40,055 bases of DNA. Source: Bacteroidaceae bacterium HV4-6-C5C. Its GTDB lineage: Bacteria; Bacteroidota; Bacteroidia; Bacteroidales; Bacteroidaceae. The notes beneath the pieces were generated by a model. That model searched no databases, had not been told where the DNA came from, and was given only the letters and a program-made list of their open reading frames with translations. The position numbers and the translations under genes were made by a program. The stretch spans positions 1 to 40,055 of the forward strand of contig VOIU01000025.1 of assembly GCA_007896885.1 (NCBI GenBank). Reading direction: 5' to 3'. Below are positions 25,477 to 35,238 of the stretch, piece after piece. Each line of letters starts with the position of its first letter. The stretch's first letter is position 1.

Positions 25477-25532
25477 ATTATGACTGAAATTTAAAGAATA
25501 TAAGATGATATAGTAATAGTATATGAAGAACA

Positions 25533-26114
25533 TTATATACTTTGCAGGAACTTGCAAAGCTTTTGAGTGGCAATAGCCCGATGGCTGATTTTATTTTTTA
25601 ATTCACTGCTCATCTCGGCAAATGTCTGTGAATATCCTTTGGGAACAAATATTGAGTCATATCCAAATCCACCTGTTCCTTTTCTAACTTTTACTATTTC
25701 TCCTTTTATTATACCTTCAAAATAATGATCTTTTCCATCTATTATTAATGTGAAGATTGTACGGAATTGTGCTTTTCTATTTTCTATGCCTTCAAGGTTA
25801 GATAATAGTTTTTTTATATTGGCTTCAGAATCATGTCCGTCTCTTGCATACCGGGCTGAATATACTCCCGGTTCTCCGTTTAAGGCTTCCACTTCAAGTC
25901 CGGTATCATCTCCAAAGCAATCCATGCTATAATTATCATAAACGAATTTGGCTTTGATTAATGCATTTCCTTCTAATGTATCTGCTGTTTCAGGAATGTC
26001 AGTATGGCAATTGATATCATTCAGACTTAAGAGTTCTATTTTGTTTTTTACAATATCTTTTACTTCTTTCAGTTTGTGTGCATTATTAGTAGCAAAAACA
26101 AATTTTCGTTTCAT
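25533..26114 (-). CDS. rdgB: XTP/dITP diphosphatase (RdgB/HAM1)
   Basis: A house-cleaning pyrophosphatase that hydrolyses ITP, dITP and XTP to monophosphates to keep deaminated purines out of nucleic acids. 193 residues, cytoplasmic. The family motifs are seen in order: [11 protein letters not shown] at the N-terminus, [13 protein letters not shown], the metal-binding [22 protein letters not shown] (split as [10 protein letters not shown] and [12 protein letters not shown]), [13 protein letters not shown], and [18 protein letters not shown] near the end. Ten base pairs downstream of yitT and part of the leuS operon. Confidence 0.94.
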   Translation of the reverse strand: MKRKFVFATNNAHKLKEVKDIVKNKIELLSLNDINCHTDIPETADTLEGNALIKAKFVYDNYSMDCFGDDTGLEVEALNGEPGVYSARYARDGHDSEANIKKLLSNLEGIENRKAQFRTIFTLIIDGKDHYFEGIIKGEIVKVRKGTGGFGYDSIFVPKGYSQTFAEMSSELKNKISHRAIATQKLCKFLQSI

Positions 26115-26124
26115 ATTTAGTATT

Positions 26125-27027
26125 TTACTTTATCTTTATTCTATCGAATCCTTCGCCATATACTCCAATTACCGAGCTCTGTGAAATAAAAGCTTCAGGA
26201 TCTATATCTTTAACCAGTCGGAATATTTCAACCGATTGGCGTTTATAGGCTAATACAATAAGCACTTTTACGTTATGCTTGCTATACCATCCTATACCGT
26301 CTACGACTGTTACTCCGCGATGGGTCTCCTTTGTTATCCGGTCTGCTATTTTTTCATATTCTTTTGAAAATATAAAGAACTGAACAGATTGACGTGCGCC
26401 GTTGACTATATAATCCAACACAATTCCGATTACAAAAAGAGCTACAAATCCGAATATAATCCTTCTCCAATCATTGAAAACAAAGTAACAGGAACTAATT
26501 ATAATGATATCACAAGCCATTACCATACGTCCTAAAGTTACATCGTGATATTTATTGATAATAGCAGCAATAATATCGGTTCCTCCTGTGCTTCCGTTTG
26601 ATGTAAAAACGACGCCTAGTCCTATACCACATAAAGCAGATCCTATAAGACAAGCCATGAAATCTTGTCCAGGTCCTAATATTTGTGGAGGTATTCCATC
26701 AGAACCATTTATGAGTAATTGAAATAACCATAATAGGAAAGTAAGACCAAAAATGGCATAGGTTGTCTTTATACTAAATTTAGGTCCGAGTATTTTAATT
26801 GCAAAAGTCATTAAGACCGCATTGATAATAAAATAAGACCATTGAATAGGAAATCCGGTGGCATAATATATAATGGCACCAATACCTGTTGTACCTCCGG
26901 TAGTAATCTGATAGGGGATGAGAAATGCAGCCCATCCCAATGCATAACTTATGAGACCGAATGTGATGAAAACATAGTCTCTCAACTCTCTCATCACTTC
27001 GGTTCTAGTTGGTTTATTTATTGCCAT
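26125..27027 (-). CDS. YitT-family membrane protein with DUF2179 domain
   Basis: A 300-residue integral membrane protein of the YitT/DUF161 family. About six hydrophobic segments cover residues 15 to about 210, containing the family signature [20 protein letters not shown] (41-60) and [15 protein letters not shown]. The cytoplasmic DUF2179 domain fills about 215-295 ([19 protein letters not shown]). The transported substrate, if any, is unknown. It lies 8 bp downstream of leuS and 10 bp upstream of rdgB, so it is cotranscribed with both. Confidence 0.9.
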   Translation of the reverse strand: MAINKPTRTEVMRELRDYVFITFGLISYALGWAAFLIPYQITTGGTTGIGAIIYYATGFPIQWSYFIINAVLMTFAIKILGPKFSIKTTYAIFGLTFLLWLFQLLINGSDGIPPQILGPGQDFMACLIGSALCGIGLGVVFTSNGSTGGTDIIAAIINKYHDVTLGRMVMACDIIIISSCYFVFNDWRRIIFGFVALFVIGIVLDYIVNGARQSVQFFIFSKEYEKIADRITKETHRGVTVVDGIGWYSKHNVKVLIVLAYKRQSVEIFRLVKDIDPEAFISQSSVIGVYGEGFDRIKIK

Positions 27028-27035
27028 AATGTGTA

Positions 27036-29873
27036 TTATTTAATCACAATATTGACGATCTTTTTGGGTACTACAATCACTTTTACAACAGCTTTGCCTT
27101 CCATCCATTTCACTGAACGTTCATCATTCAATACGTTGTTTTGAATAGATTCTGAAGAAGCATCTGCCGGGAATTCCATATTAAAACGTGCTTTCCCGTT
27201 GAATGATATCGTATAATTGATTGTATCCTCTATTAAATATTCTTCGTTATAAGTAGGCCAGTTAGCGTCGCATACCGATCCTGTATTTCCCAATGTTTCC
27301 CATAACTCTTCACAAACATGAGGAGCAAAAGGAGTCAATACGATAATTAGTTGATTGAGTATTTCCTTTTTACTGCATTTCAAGGTATACAGTTCGTTGA
27401 CACAGATCATAAACGCACTAACAGAGGTATTGTAGGAGAACTGTTCAATATCACTTGTGACCTTTTTAATGAGCTTGTGCAATGATTTGAGCTCATCCTT
27501 GGTAGCTGACTCGTCTGTTACTTGATAATTACCGCTACGGTCGTAGAACAATGACCAGAACTTCTTAATGAAGCGGTGTACACCGTCGATACCGTTCGTA
27601 TCCCAAGGTTTGGATTGTTCTACAGGGCCAAGGAACATTTCGTACATACGTAAAGTGTCCGCACCGTATTTTTCTACAATCATGTCGGGGTTTACGACGT
27701 TGAACATGGATTTACTCATCTTTTCAACCGCCCATCCACAAATGTATTTGCCGTCTTCGAGAATGAATTCGGCAGTGTTATATTCAGGACGCCATGCCTT
27801 AAATGATTCAAGGTCCAGAATATCATTGGATACGATATTCACATCTACATGGAGTGGGGTAGTGTCATATTTATCTTTCAGGTTGAGCGAAACAAATGTA
27901 TTGGTATCTTTAATACGATATACAAAGTTACTTCTACCCTGTATCATTCCTTGATTTACTAATTTTTGGAAAGGTTCTTCCATGGTAGATACACCAAGAT
28001 CATGAAGGTATTTATTCCAAAAACGGGAGTATATTAAATGTCCGGTAGCATGTTCGGTACCACCTACATACAGATCAACATTCTTCCAATACTCATCTAC
28101 TTTTTTATCAACCAGTGCTTTGTTGTTGCGTGGATCCATATATCGTAAATAGTAAGCACTGGATCCTGCAAAACCGGGCATCGTATTCAATTCGAGAGGG
28201 AAAATGGTGTGATGATCTATCTTTGTGTTTTCTACTACGCATTTATTTACAGTATCCCAAGCCCATTTAGTAGCATGTCCCAATGGAGGTTCACCTGTTT
28301 CAGTAGGAAGAAATTTAGCTACTTCGGGTAATTCAAGAGGCAGATAATCTTCGTCAATCATATATGGCATATTATCCTTGTAATATACCGGGAAAGGTTC
28401 TCCCCAATAACGCTGGCGGGAGAATATCGCATCACGAAGGCGGAAATTTACCTTTACACGACCAAGGTTGTTTTCCTGTACATATTTTTTTGTAGTAGCA
28501 ATAGCTTCTTTAATGGAAAGTCCGTTCAAAGAAAGGCTGCAATAGGGTGTTAATCCTTCTTTTGGTGAATTGCATACAATACCTTCTTTGGCATCAAAGC
28601 TTTCTTCACTCACGTCACAGCCTTCTACCAAAGGGCGTATTTCGAGTCCGAAATGTTTAGCGAAAGCATAGTCACGACTATCGTGCGCAGGAACAGCCAT
28701 AATTGCTCCGGTACCATATCCTGCTAATACATAATCACTGATCCAAATAGGAACGGCTTCACCGGTAAATGGGTTTACAGCATAGCTTCCTGAAAATACA
28801 CCACTAACTCCGCGGTCGGCAATTCTTTCGCGTTCGGTACGTTTCTTTGTGCGTTCCAGATATTTCGCTACTTCACTCTTTTGTTGTTCGGTAGTGACTT
28901 GTGCAACCAGTTCACTTTCGGGTGCCAGCACCATGAAAGTAACACCAAACATGGTATCGGCACGGGTAGTGAAGATGGTGAATTCAATATCACTGTCTTT
29001 TACTTTGAAGACAACTTCGGTACCTTCACTGCGACCTATCCAGTTTCTTTGAGTCTCTTTTAACGAATCCGTCCAATCAATAGTATCCAGACCATCTAAC
29101 AAACGTTGTGCATAAGCCGATACGCGAAGACACCATTGACGCATTTTCTTCTGAATTACCGGATAACCACCGCGTTCGGATACTCCATCCACCACTTCGT
29201 CGTTGGCAAGTACCGTACCCAATTGAGGACACCAATTTACCATAGTTTCACCCAAGTAAGCAATACGATAGTTCATTAGGACCTCCTGTTGCTCTTTCTC
29301 GCTCTTTGCATTCCATTCTTCGGCACTGAAATGTAATTCTTCACTGCATGCAGCATTCAACCCTTCATTGCCATATTTTGGGAATGCTTCTATCAGTTCT
29401 TCAATAGGGCGGGCCTGCTTTTCATCATTGCAGTAGTAGCTGTTGAACATACGGATAAAAGCCCATTGCGTCCAATGATAATATTCAGGATCGCAAGTAC
29501 GTATTTCACGGTTCCAATCGAATGAAAAGCCTATTTTATCCAATTGTTCACGATATCGGTTGATATTATTGACCGTAGTGATAGCAGGATGCTGTCCCGT
29601 CTGAATGGCATATTGTTCGGCGGGTAATCCGTAAGCATCATAACCCATAGGATTCAGGACATTGAAACCTTGCAGTCGTTTGTAACGGGCATAAATGTCT
29701 GAAGCAATGTATCCTAGCGGATGGCCGACATGTAATCCTGCGCCCGAAGGATAAGGGAACATATTGAGTACATAGTATTTTTGCTTCGTTTCATCTTCCG
29801 TCACTTGATAGGTTTTATTCTCCACCCATCTCTTCTGCCATTTCTTTTCAATCTCTCTGAAACTGTATTCCAT
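27036..29873 (-). CDS. leuS: Leucyl-tRNA synthetase
   Basis: A class Ia aminoacyl-tRNA synthetase that charges tRNA-Leu. 945 residues, usual for Bacteroidales. The HIGH-type motif is HVGH at 48-51 ([12 protein letters not shown]), and KMSKS is at 718-722 (EKMSKS). The CP1 editing domain, with [19 protein letters not shown], lies between them and retains the editing aspartate region. The anticodon-binding region follows KMSKS. First gene of an operon with yitT, rdgB and an HD hydrolase (gaps 8, 10 and 56 bp), and it has its own promoter. Confidence 0.97.
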   Translation of the reverse strand: MEYSFREIEKKWQKRWVENKTYQVTEDETKQKYYVLNMFPYPSGAGLHVGHPLGYIASDIYARYKRLQGFNVLNPMGYDAYGLPAEQYAIQTGQHPAITTVNNINRYREQLDKIGFSFDWNREIRTCDPEYYHWTQWAFIRMFNSYYCNDEKQARPIEELIEAFPKYGNEGLNAACSEELHFSAEEWNAKSEKEQQEVLMNYRIAYLGETMVNWCPQLGTVLANDEVVDGVSERGGYPVIQKKMRQWCLRVSAYAQRLLDGLDTIDWTDSLKETQRNWIGRSEGTEVVFKVKDSDIEFTIFTTRADTMFGVTFMVLAPESELVAQVTTEQQKSEVAKYLERTKKRTERERIADRGVSGVFSGSYAVNPFTGEAVPIWISDYVLAGYGTGAIMAVPAHDSRDYAFAKHFGLEIRPLVEGCDVSEESFDAKEGIVCNSPKEGLTPYCSLSLNGLSIKEAIATTKKYVQENNLGRVKVNFRLRDAIFSRQRYWGEPFPVYYKDNMPYMIDEDYLPLELPEVAKFLPTETGEPPLGHATKWAWDTVNKCVVENTKIDHHTIFPLELNTMPGFAGSSAYYLRYMDPRNNKALVDKKVDEYWKNVDLYVGGTEHATGHLIYSRFWNKYLHDLGVSTMEEPFQKLVNQGMIQGRSNFVYRIKDTNTFVSLNLKDKYDTTPLHVDVNIVSNDILDLESFKAWRPEYNTAEFILEDGKYICGWAVEKMSKSMFNVVNPDMIVEKYGADTLRMYEMFLGPVEQSKPWDTNGIDGVHRFIKKFWSLFYDRSGNYQVTDESATKDELKSLHKLIKKVTSDIEQFSYNTSVSAFMICVNELYTLKCSKKEILNQLIIVLTPFAPHVCEELWETLGNTGSVCDANWPTYNEEYLIEDTINYTISFNGKARFNMEFPADASSESIQNNVLNDERSVKWMEGKAVVKVIVVPKKIVNIVIK

Positions 29874-29928
29874 GATGATTTCCTTGAATTTTATGATTGA
29901 TACTTAGTTAGATACTTATTAAGAGGTG

Positions 29929-29936
29929 CAAATTTA
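29929..29936 (-). promoter_or_regulatory. Promoter -7 element of the leuS operon
   Basis: Minus-strand TAAATTTG, an exact TAnnTTTG match, giving a leader of about 50 nt. No clear -33 box. No T-box or leader peptide was found in the short leader. Confidence 0.55.
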
Positions 29937-29990
29937 CGGGTTTATTTTCAGATTTGTTGTGTACCAGCTTAAAAAACAGTGGAAATGGGC

Positions 29991-29998
29991 TATCTTTG
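29991..29998 (+). promoter_or_regulatory. Promoter -7 element of the EamA-MATE pair
   Basis: TATCTTTG is an exact TAnnTTTG match, about 15-20 nt before ATG 30020. It is divergent from the leuS promoter 54 bp away. Confidence 0.55.
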
Positions 29999-30019
29999 TC
30001 GTTAGTTTGATGAAAATAT

Positions 30020-30898
30020 ATGGCTATAAAAAATATTTACTCTTACCATATTATTGCTATCGTTGTTGTATCGATTTGGGGATTGACGTTTATTTCCACT
30101 AAATTGTTATTGGGTGAAGGTCTTTCTCCTCAAGATATATTTCTCTTGCGCTTTCTGATTGCCTATATAGGAATATGGTTTATTTCTCCTAAAAAAATTA
30201 TGTCTAAAAGTTGGCGTGATGAGCTTTGGCTTATCGGAGGAGGAATTACCGGGGGATCATTATATTTTTTGGCAGAGAATACCGCCTTAAGGTTTACCCA
30301 AGCCAATAATGTCGCTTTTCTTATCACTACCGCTCCGCTGTTTACAGCATTTCTATCCGTCCTTTTATATAAAAATGAAAAGGCCAATTGGAAACTGATA
30401 ATTGGTTCCGTTGTAGCTTTGATAGGAGTCGCTTTAGTGGTGTATAACGGTAGTTTTGTACTTAAACTCTCGCCTATAGGAGACGTGTTGACTTTAGTTG
30501 CTGCTTTGTCATGGGCATTTTATAGTCTGATAATGCGGAGACTCTTACCTCATTATTCTGCAATTTTCATTACAAGGAAAATATTTTTTTATGGTCTTTT
30601 GACGATCATCCCCTGTTTTATATTTCATCCATTTGACATTGAATTGTCAACTTTAATGAAGCCGGTTGTTCTGTTTAATCTTATTTTTCTAGGTACAATT
30701 GCTTCACTCGTTTGCTATTTGGTGTGGAACATGGTATTGCATAAGTTGGGTACGGTATGTGCATCCAATTATATTTATCTAAATCCAATGGTCGCATTGG
30801 TCGGTTCAGTATTGCTATTGGGAGAGAATATAACTATAATAGCTTTGATAGGCTCTGCATTGATATTAATAGGAGTATTTATTGCAGAGAAAAAATGA
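30020..30898 (+). CDS. EamA/DMT-family transporter
   Basis: A 292-residue inner-membrane protein with about ten hydrophobic segments in two EamA halves (roughly 8-140 and 150-290). Family-like motifs include IWGLTFISTKLLL at the start and AALSWAFYSLIMRRLLPHY in the second half. Drug/metabolite-type exporters carry amino acids, nucleosides or other metabolites; the substrate cannot be assigned. The next gene, a MATE transporter, starts 13 bp after its stop, so the two are probably cotranscribed. Confidence 0.9.
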   Translation: MAIKNIYSYHIIAIVVVSIWGLTFISTKLLLGEGLSPQDIFLLRFLIAYIGIWFISPKKIMSKSWRDELWLIGGGITGGSLYFLAENTALRFTQANNVAFLITTAPLFTAFLSVLLYKNEKANWKLIIGSVVALIGVALVVYNGSFVLKLSPIGDVLTLVAALSWAFYSLIMRRLLPHYSAIFITRKIFFYGLLTIIPCFIFHPFDIELSTLMKPVVLFNLIFLGTIASLVCYLVWNMVLHKLGTVCASNYIYLNPMVALVGSVLLLGENITIIALIGSALILIGVFIAEKK

Positions 30899-30911
30899 TT
30901 GGGGTAGAGAG

Positions 30912-32246
30912 ATGAATGGAGATATGACAAGTGGCAAGATAACGCCACAGTTAGTTAAATTCACAATTCCACTGGTATTAGGAAATTTTTGTCAACTTAC
31001 ATATAACGCAACCGATTCTATTATCGTAGGTCGTTATTTAGGAACAAATGCATTGGCTGCAGTCGGAGTCGCCAGTCCGATAATGAATATTGCAATATTT
31101 TTTATTATAGGCATCTGCTTAGGTATGTCTATATTGATGAGTGAATTTTTTGGTGCGGGTAATTATGTAAAACTTCGACATGAGGTTACTACCTCGATAA
31201 TAGGAGGAGGTATCTTCACTTTACTGCTTTCCGGCTTAGGAATCCTTTTTGCGGGACCCATTTTAAGATTGCTTGCAACTCCTGAAATTATCTTAGCGGA
31301 TGCCGTACTTTATTTGCGGATAATATTGGGAGGGTTGATCTTTACCTTCGGATATAATATTTATGCTTCTTCTTTACGCGGTATGGGGAACGCGAAACTC
31401 CCTCTCTATTTTTTAGCAGTATCGGCATTGCTTAATATAGTGATGGATCTTCTCTTCATATTAAAATTACAGATGGGGATTGAAGGTGCTGCATTGGCAA
31501 CTATTGCCGCAGAGGCATTATCAGCACTGTTCTGTTGGATTTATGTGGAACTGAAGGTTCCCCTTTTGCGTTTCCGACGAAAAGATTGGGTGTTCGATCA
31601 TGCCCTTTTGCGGGTTACGGCAAATTACAGTTTTGTGACCGCTATGCAACAAATTACTCTTCATCTTGGTAAATTGATGGTGCAGGGAGCGGTTAATACA
31701 TTGGGAGTCGCTTCGATAGCCGCCTTCAATGCAGTGGTAAGGATGGACGATTATGTAATGACTCCACAGCAAAATATCGGGCATGCCAACACTACATTTA
31801 TTGCACAGAACAGGGGAGGGGGCAAATTCCAGCGTATCGTGAAAGGTTATCTGATAGGATTGCGCATGGAATTAATATATACCCTCATTGTCAGTGTTGC
31901 CATTTTTGCTTGCGCACGGCCTATTATGGAACTCTTTTTGGATAAAGGTGAAGAAGAAGCCATACAGGCAGGTATTAACTATCTCCATATTATGGCTTTC
32001 ATCTATTGGATGCCTGCGTTGACTAACATAATACAAGGCCTTTTCCGGGGTATGGGCAAAATGAAAATAACCCTTAATTCCACTTTTGTTCAGATGGTTG
32101 GACGTGTCATCGCAGCCTTTCCATTGGCATATTGGTTTGGACTGAAAGGGATAGTGATTGCTTGTTTGATAGGGTGGGTGTGTATGCTTTCTTATGAATT
32201 ACCATTTTTCCTAAAACAGTGGAAAACGATTAAGAAAGAACAATAA
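30912..32246 (+). CDS. MATE-family efflux transporter
   Basis: A 444-residue inner-membrane protein with about twelve hydrophobic segments in two MatE halves. It opens with TSGKITPQLVKFTIPLVLGN and has the family-typical IVGRYLGTNALAAVGVASPI, then GMGNAKLPLYF after the first half and RGMGKMKITL in the second. It resembles DinF/NorM-type Na+ or H+ antiporters of cationic compounds or organic acids; the substrate is unknown. The longest frame starts at a TTG (30882) within the EamA gene. ATG 30912, with a purine-rich GGGGTAGAGAG before it, is chosen; ATG 30924 is also possible. Second gene of the pair with the EamA transporter. Confidence 0.9.
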   Translation: MNGDMTSGKITPQLVKFTIPLVLGNFCQLTYNATDSIIVGRYLGTNALAAVGVASPIMNIAIFFIIGICLGMSILMSEFFGAGNYVKLRHEVTTSIIGGGIFTLLLSGLGILFAGPILRLLATPEIILADAVLYLRIILGGLIFTFGYNIYASSLRGMGNAKLPLYFLAVSALLNIVMDLLFILKLQMGIEGAALATIAAEALSALFCWIYVELKVPLLRFRRKDWVFDHALLRVTANYSFVTAMQQITLHLGKLMVQGAVNTLGVASIAAFNAVVRMDDYVMTPQQNIGHANTTFIAQNRGGGKFQRIVKGYLIGLRMELIYTLIVSVAIFACARPIMELFLDKGEEEAIQAGINYLHIMAFIYWMPALTNIIQGLFRGMGKMKITLNSTFVQMVGRVIAAFPLAYWFGLKGIVIACLIGWVCMLSYELPFFLKQWKTIKKEQ

Positions 32247-32303
32247 ACGTTCTATATTGCAATAATTGCAAACTTTAGCTTTAGATTTATTCTTGAAAAA
32301 AAT

Positions 32304-32311
32304 TATCTTTG
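32304..32311 (+). promoter_or_regulatory. Promoter -7 element of mutS
   Basis: TATCTTTG is an exact TAnnTTTG match. The leader would be about 85 nt to the GTG start. A TTAG at 32280-32283, 20 bp upstream, is a weak -33 candidate. Confidence 0.55.
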
Positions 32312-32402
32312 CTTTTCTATTGGCAAAGTAAGGTTATAGATAAATTCGGAGATGAGATAAACCTGAATGAGCCTTATCGTATTTACTTAGAAAATAATTA
32401 TT

Positions 32403-35018
32403 GTGAGCGAAGATATTGTACTTACCCCTATGATGAAGCAGTTTCTGGATCTTAAAGCCAAGCATCCGGATGCTGTAATGCTGTTTCGTTGTGGCGATTT
32501 TTATGAAACTTATTCTACAGATGCCGTTATTGCTTCTGAAATATTAGGAATCACCCTTACCAAACGTGCAAACGGAAAAGGTAAAACCGTAGAAATGGCG
32601 GGATTCCCTCATCATGCATTGGATACTTATTTGCCCAAATTGATACGTGCGGGTAAGCGAGTAGCTATCTGTGATCAGCTGGAAGATCCCAAACTGACAA
32701 AGAAACTCGTGAAACGTGGTATCACAGAATTGGTGACTCCAGGTGTTTCCATTAACGATAACATTCTGAATTATCGCGAGAATAACTTTCTTGCCGCCGT
32801 TCATTTTGGCAAAGGCGCAGTAGGAGTGGCTTTCCTGGATATTTCTACTGGAGAGTTTCTTACTGCTGAAGGTCCGTTTGATTATGTGGATAAGTTGCTG
32901 AATAACTTCGGACCTAAGGAAATATTGTTCGAGCGCGGGAAGCGGGGAATGTTTGAAGGCAATTTCGGTAGTAAATTCTTCACCTTTGAGCTTGAAGATT
33001 GGGTATTTACCGAAACCACAGCGCGCGAGAAGTTGTTGAAACACTTTGAAACCAAGAACTTAAAAGGTTTTGGGGTGGAGCATCTCAAAAACGGTATTAT
33101 TGCTTCGGGGGCTATTTTGCAATATCTCACTATGACCCAGCATACTCAAATCGGTCATATTACATCTCTGGCACGTATTGAAGAAGATAAATATGTCCGC
33201 TTGGACAAATTTACCGTCCGTAGCTTGGAATTAATAGGGAGTATGAATGACGGCGGAAGCAGCCTTCTGAATGTGATTGATAAGACAATCAGTCCGATGG
33301 GTGCACGTCTGTTGAAGCGTTGGTTGGTCTTTCCGTTGAAGGATGTGCAACCTATTAATGACCGATTAAATGTGGTGGAGTATTTCTTCCGTCACCCCGA
33401 TTTCAAGGATTTGATAGAGGAACAATTGCATCTGATCGGTGATTTGGAACGTATTATATCGAAAGTAGCCGTAGGGCGTGTGTCACCCCGGGAAGTGGTG
33501 CAATTAAAAATAGCCTTGCAGGCAATAGAGCCTATAAAAAACGCATGTGCAGATGCCGATAATGCAAGCTTGAATCGCATAGGCGAGCAACTTAATATCT
33601 GCCAGTTAATCCGTGATCGGATTGATAAAGAGATAGATAATGATCCTCCTTTGCTGGTCAATAAAGGTGGGGTGATAAAGACGGGTGTGAATGCCGAATT
33701 GGATGATCTACGCCGGATTGCTTACTCCGGGAAAGATTATTTGTTGCAGGTACAGCAACGTGAGAGTGAGTTGACTGGAATTCCCAGTCTGAAAATAGGT
33801 TATAACAACGTCTTCGGTTATTACATTGAAGTGCGTAATATACACAAGGATAAAGTCCCTCAGGAATGGATTCGCAAACAGACTTTGGTAAATGCCGAAC
33901 GTTATATCACTGAGGAGTTGAAAGAATATGAAGAGAAGATACTTGGAGCGGAAGATAAAATACTGGCACTTGAAACCCAGTTATATACCCAACTTGTTCA
34001 AGCTCTGAACGAATATATTCCTGCCATTCAGATTGATGCGAATCAGATAGCACGGTTGGATTGCTTACTTTCTTTTGCCAATGTGGCGCGTGAGAATAAT
34101 TATATCCGTCCTGTCATTGTAGACGACGATGTACTGGATATTCGTCAAGGTCGTCATCCGGTTATCGAGAAGCAGCTCCCGATAGGAGAGAAGTATATTG
34201 CGAATGATGTAATGCTTGATAGCAAAACGCAGCAGATTATTATTATTACCGGTCCGAATATGGCGGGTAAGTCGGCTCTACTCAGGCAGACCGCTTTGAT
34301 TACTTTATTGGCACAGATAGGAAGTTTTGTTCCTGCCGAAAGTGCGCATATTGGCTTGGTAGATAAGATATTCACCCGTGTAGGAGCGAGTGATAATATT
34401 TCTGTTGGTGAATCTACTTTCATGGTCGAGATGAATGAAGCATCGGATATATTGAATAATCTTTCGCCAAGAAGTCTTGTGTTGTTTGATGAATTGGGAC
34501 GTGGTACTTCTACTTACGATGGAATTTCCATAGCCTGGGCTATCGTGGAATATATTCATGAACACCCCAAGGCTAAGGCAAAAACACTTTTTGCAACTCA
34601 TTATCATGAGCTGAATGAGATGGAGAAAAGCTTCAAGCGGATTAAGAACTACAATGTATCCGTCAAAGAAGTCGATAATAAGGTGATTTTTCTTCGGAAA
34701 CTGGAACGGGGTGGGAGTGAACACTCTTTCGGTATCCATGTGGCAAAAATGGCCGGTATGCCTAAGAGTATTGTGAAGCGATCGAATGAGATATTGAAAG
34801 AATTAGAGACGGATAATCGTCAGCAAGGCATCAGCGGTAAACCTTTGGCTGAAGTCAGTGAAACGCGGAGCGGCATGCAACTTAGTTTCTTTCAGCTCGA
34901 CGACCCGATATTGTGTCAAATCCGTGATGAAATACTTAATCTTGATGTGAACAATCTTACACCTCTTGAGGCCCTGAATAAATTGAGTGACATTAAGCGT
35001 ATTGTCAAAGGTAAATAA
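32403..35018 (+). CDS. mutS: DNA mismatch repair ATPase MutS
   Basis: Recognises mismatches and small loops and starts methyl-independent or -directed repair with MutL. 871 residues, full length. The mismatch-reading Phe-x-Glu is F33-Y-E35 (GDFYETY). Walker A is at 617-624 (GPNMAGKS) and Walker B includes D696-E697 ([12 protein letters not shown]). The C-terminal HTH region with [18 protein letters not shown] is present. The start is GTG 32403, giving [14 protein letters not shown]; the next ATG would remove conserved N-terminal residues. Separate promoter from the MATE gene. Converges with GH3 across an inverted-repeat gap; mutL is not in the window. Confidence 0.96.
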   Translation: MSEDIVLTPMMKQFLDLKAKHPDAVMLFRCGDFYETYSTDAVIASEILGITLTKRANGKGKTVEMAGFPHHALDTYLPKLIRAGKRVAICDQLEDPKLTKKLVKRGITELVTPGVSINDNILNYRENNFLAAVHFGKGAVGVAFLDISTGEFLTAEGPFDYVDKLLNNFGPKEILFERGKRGMFEGNFGSKFFTFELEDWVFTETTAREKLLKHFETKNLKGFGVEHLKNGIIASGAILQYLTMTQHTQIGHITSLARIEEDKYVRLDKFTVRSLELIGSMNDGGSSLLNVIDKTISPMGARLLKRWLVFPLKDVQPINDRLNVVEYFFRHPDFKDLIEEQLHLIGDLERIISKVAVGRVSPREVVQLKIALQAIEPIKNACADADNASLNRIGEQLNICQLIRDRIDKEIDNDPPLLVNKGGVIKTGVNAELDDLRRIAYSGKDYLLQVQQRESELTGIPSLKIGYNNVFGYYIEVRNIHKDKVPQEWIRKQTLVNAERYITEELKEYEEKILGAEDKILALETQLYTQLVQALNEYIPAIQIDANQIARLDCLLSFANVARENNYIRPVIVDDDVLDIRQGRHPVIEKQLPIGEKYIANDVMLDSKTQQIIIITGPNMAGKSALLRQTALITLLAQIGSFVPAESAHIGLVDKIFTRVGASDNISVGESTFMVEMNEASDILNNLSPRSLVLFDELGRGTSTYDGISIAWAIVEYIHEHPKAKAKTLFATHYHELNEMEKSFKRIKNYNVSVKEVDNKVIFLRKLERGGSEHSFGIHVAKMAGMPKSIVKRSNEILKELETDNRQQGISGKPLAEVSETRSGMQLSFFQLDDPILCQIRDEILNLDVNNLTPLEALNKLSDIKRIVKGK

Positions 35019-35042
35019 ACAGCGCGAATTTCTACTTGATTC

Positions 35043-35106
35043 TACTTCAGTCCAGGAGTGAAATAGGATCAGTCGTATACTGAAGTAAGATCAATATACG
35101 ACTGAT
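35043..35106. repeat. Compound inverted repeat between mutS and GH3 genes
   Basis: A perfect 12-bp inverted repeat ATCAGTCGTATA/TATACGACTGAT (35068-35079 with 35095-35106) has a 15-base loop. Overlapping it, TACTTCAGT (35043-35051) pairs with ACTGAAGTA (35079-35087), so two alternative hairpins compete. A direct repeat of TTCTACTT also occurs near 35030-35050. Position between converging genes suggests a 3'-end structure; no T run follows. Confidence 0.55.
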
Positions 35107-35238
35107 TATACCCCCTCTCAGAATTGTGTACTAAAGGGGATATGGAAAACGAGCTGTTGTGATGGTATAAGAAGTATTTATTTTAAATATATACTTTTCT
35201 TTTTTTTCCTCTTGATACATGTTTACGTCACGTTAATC

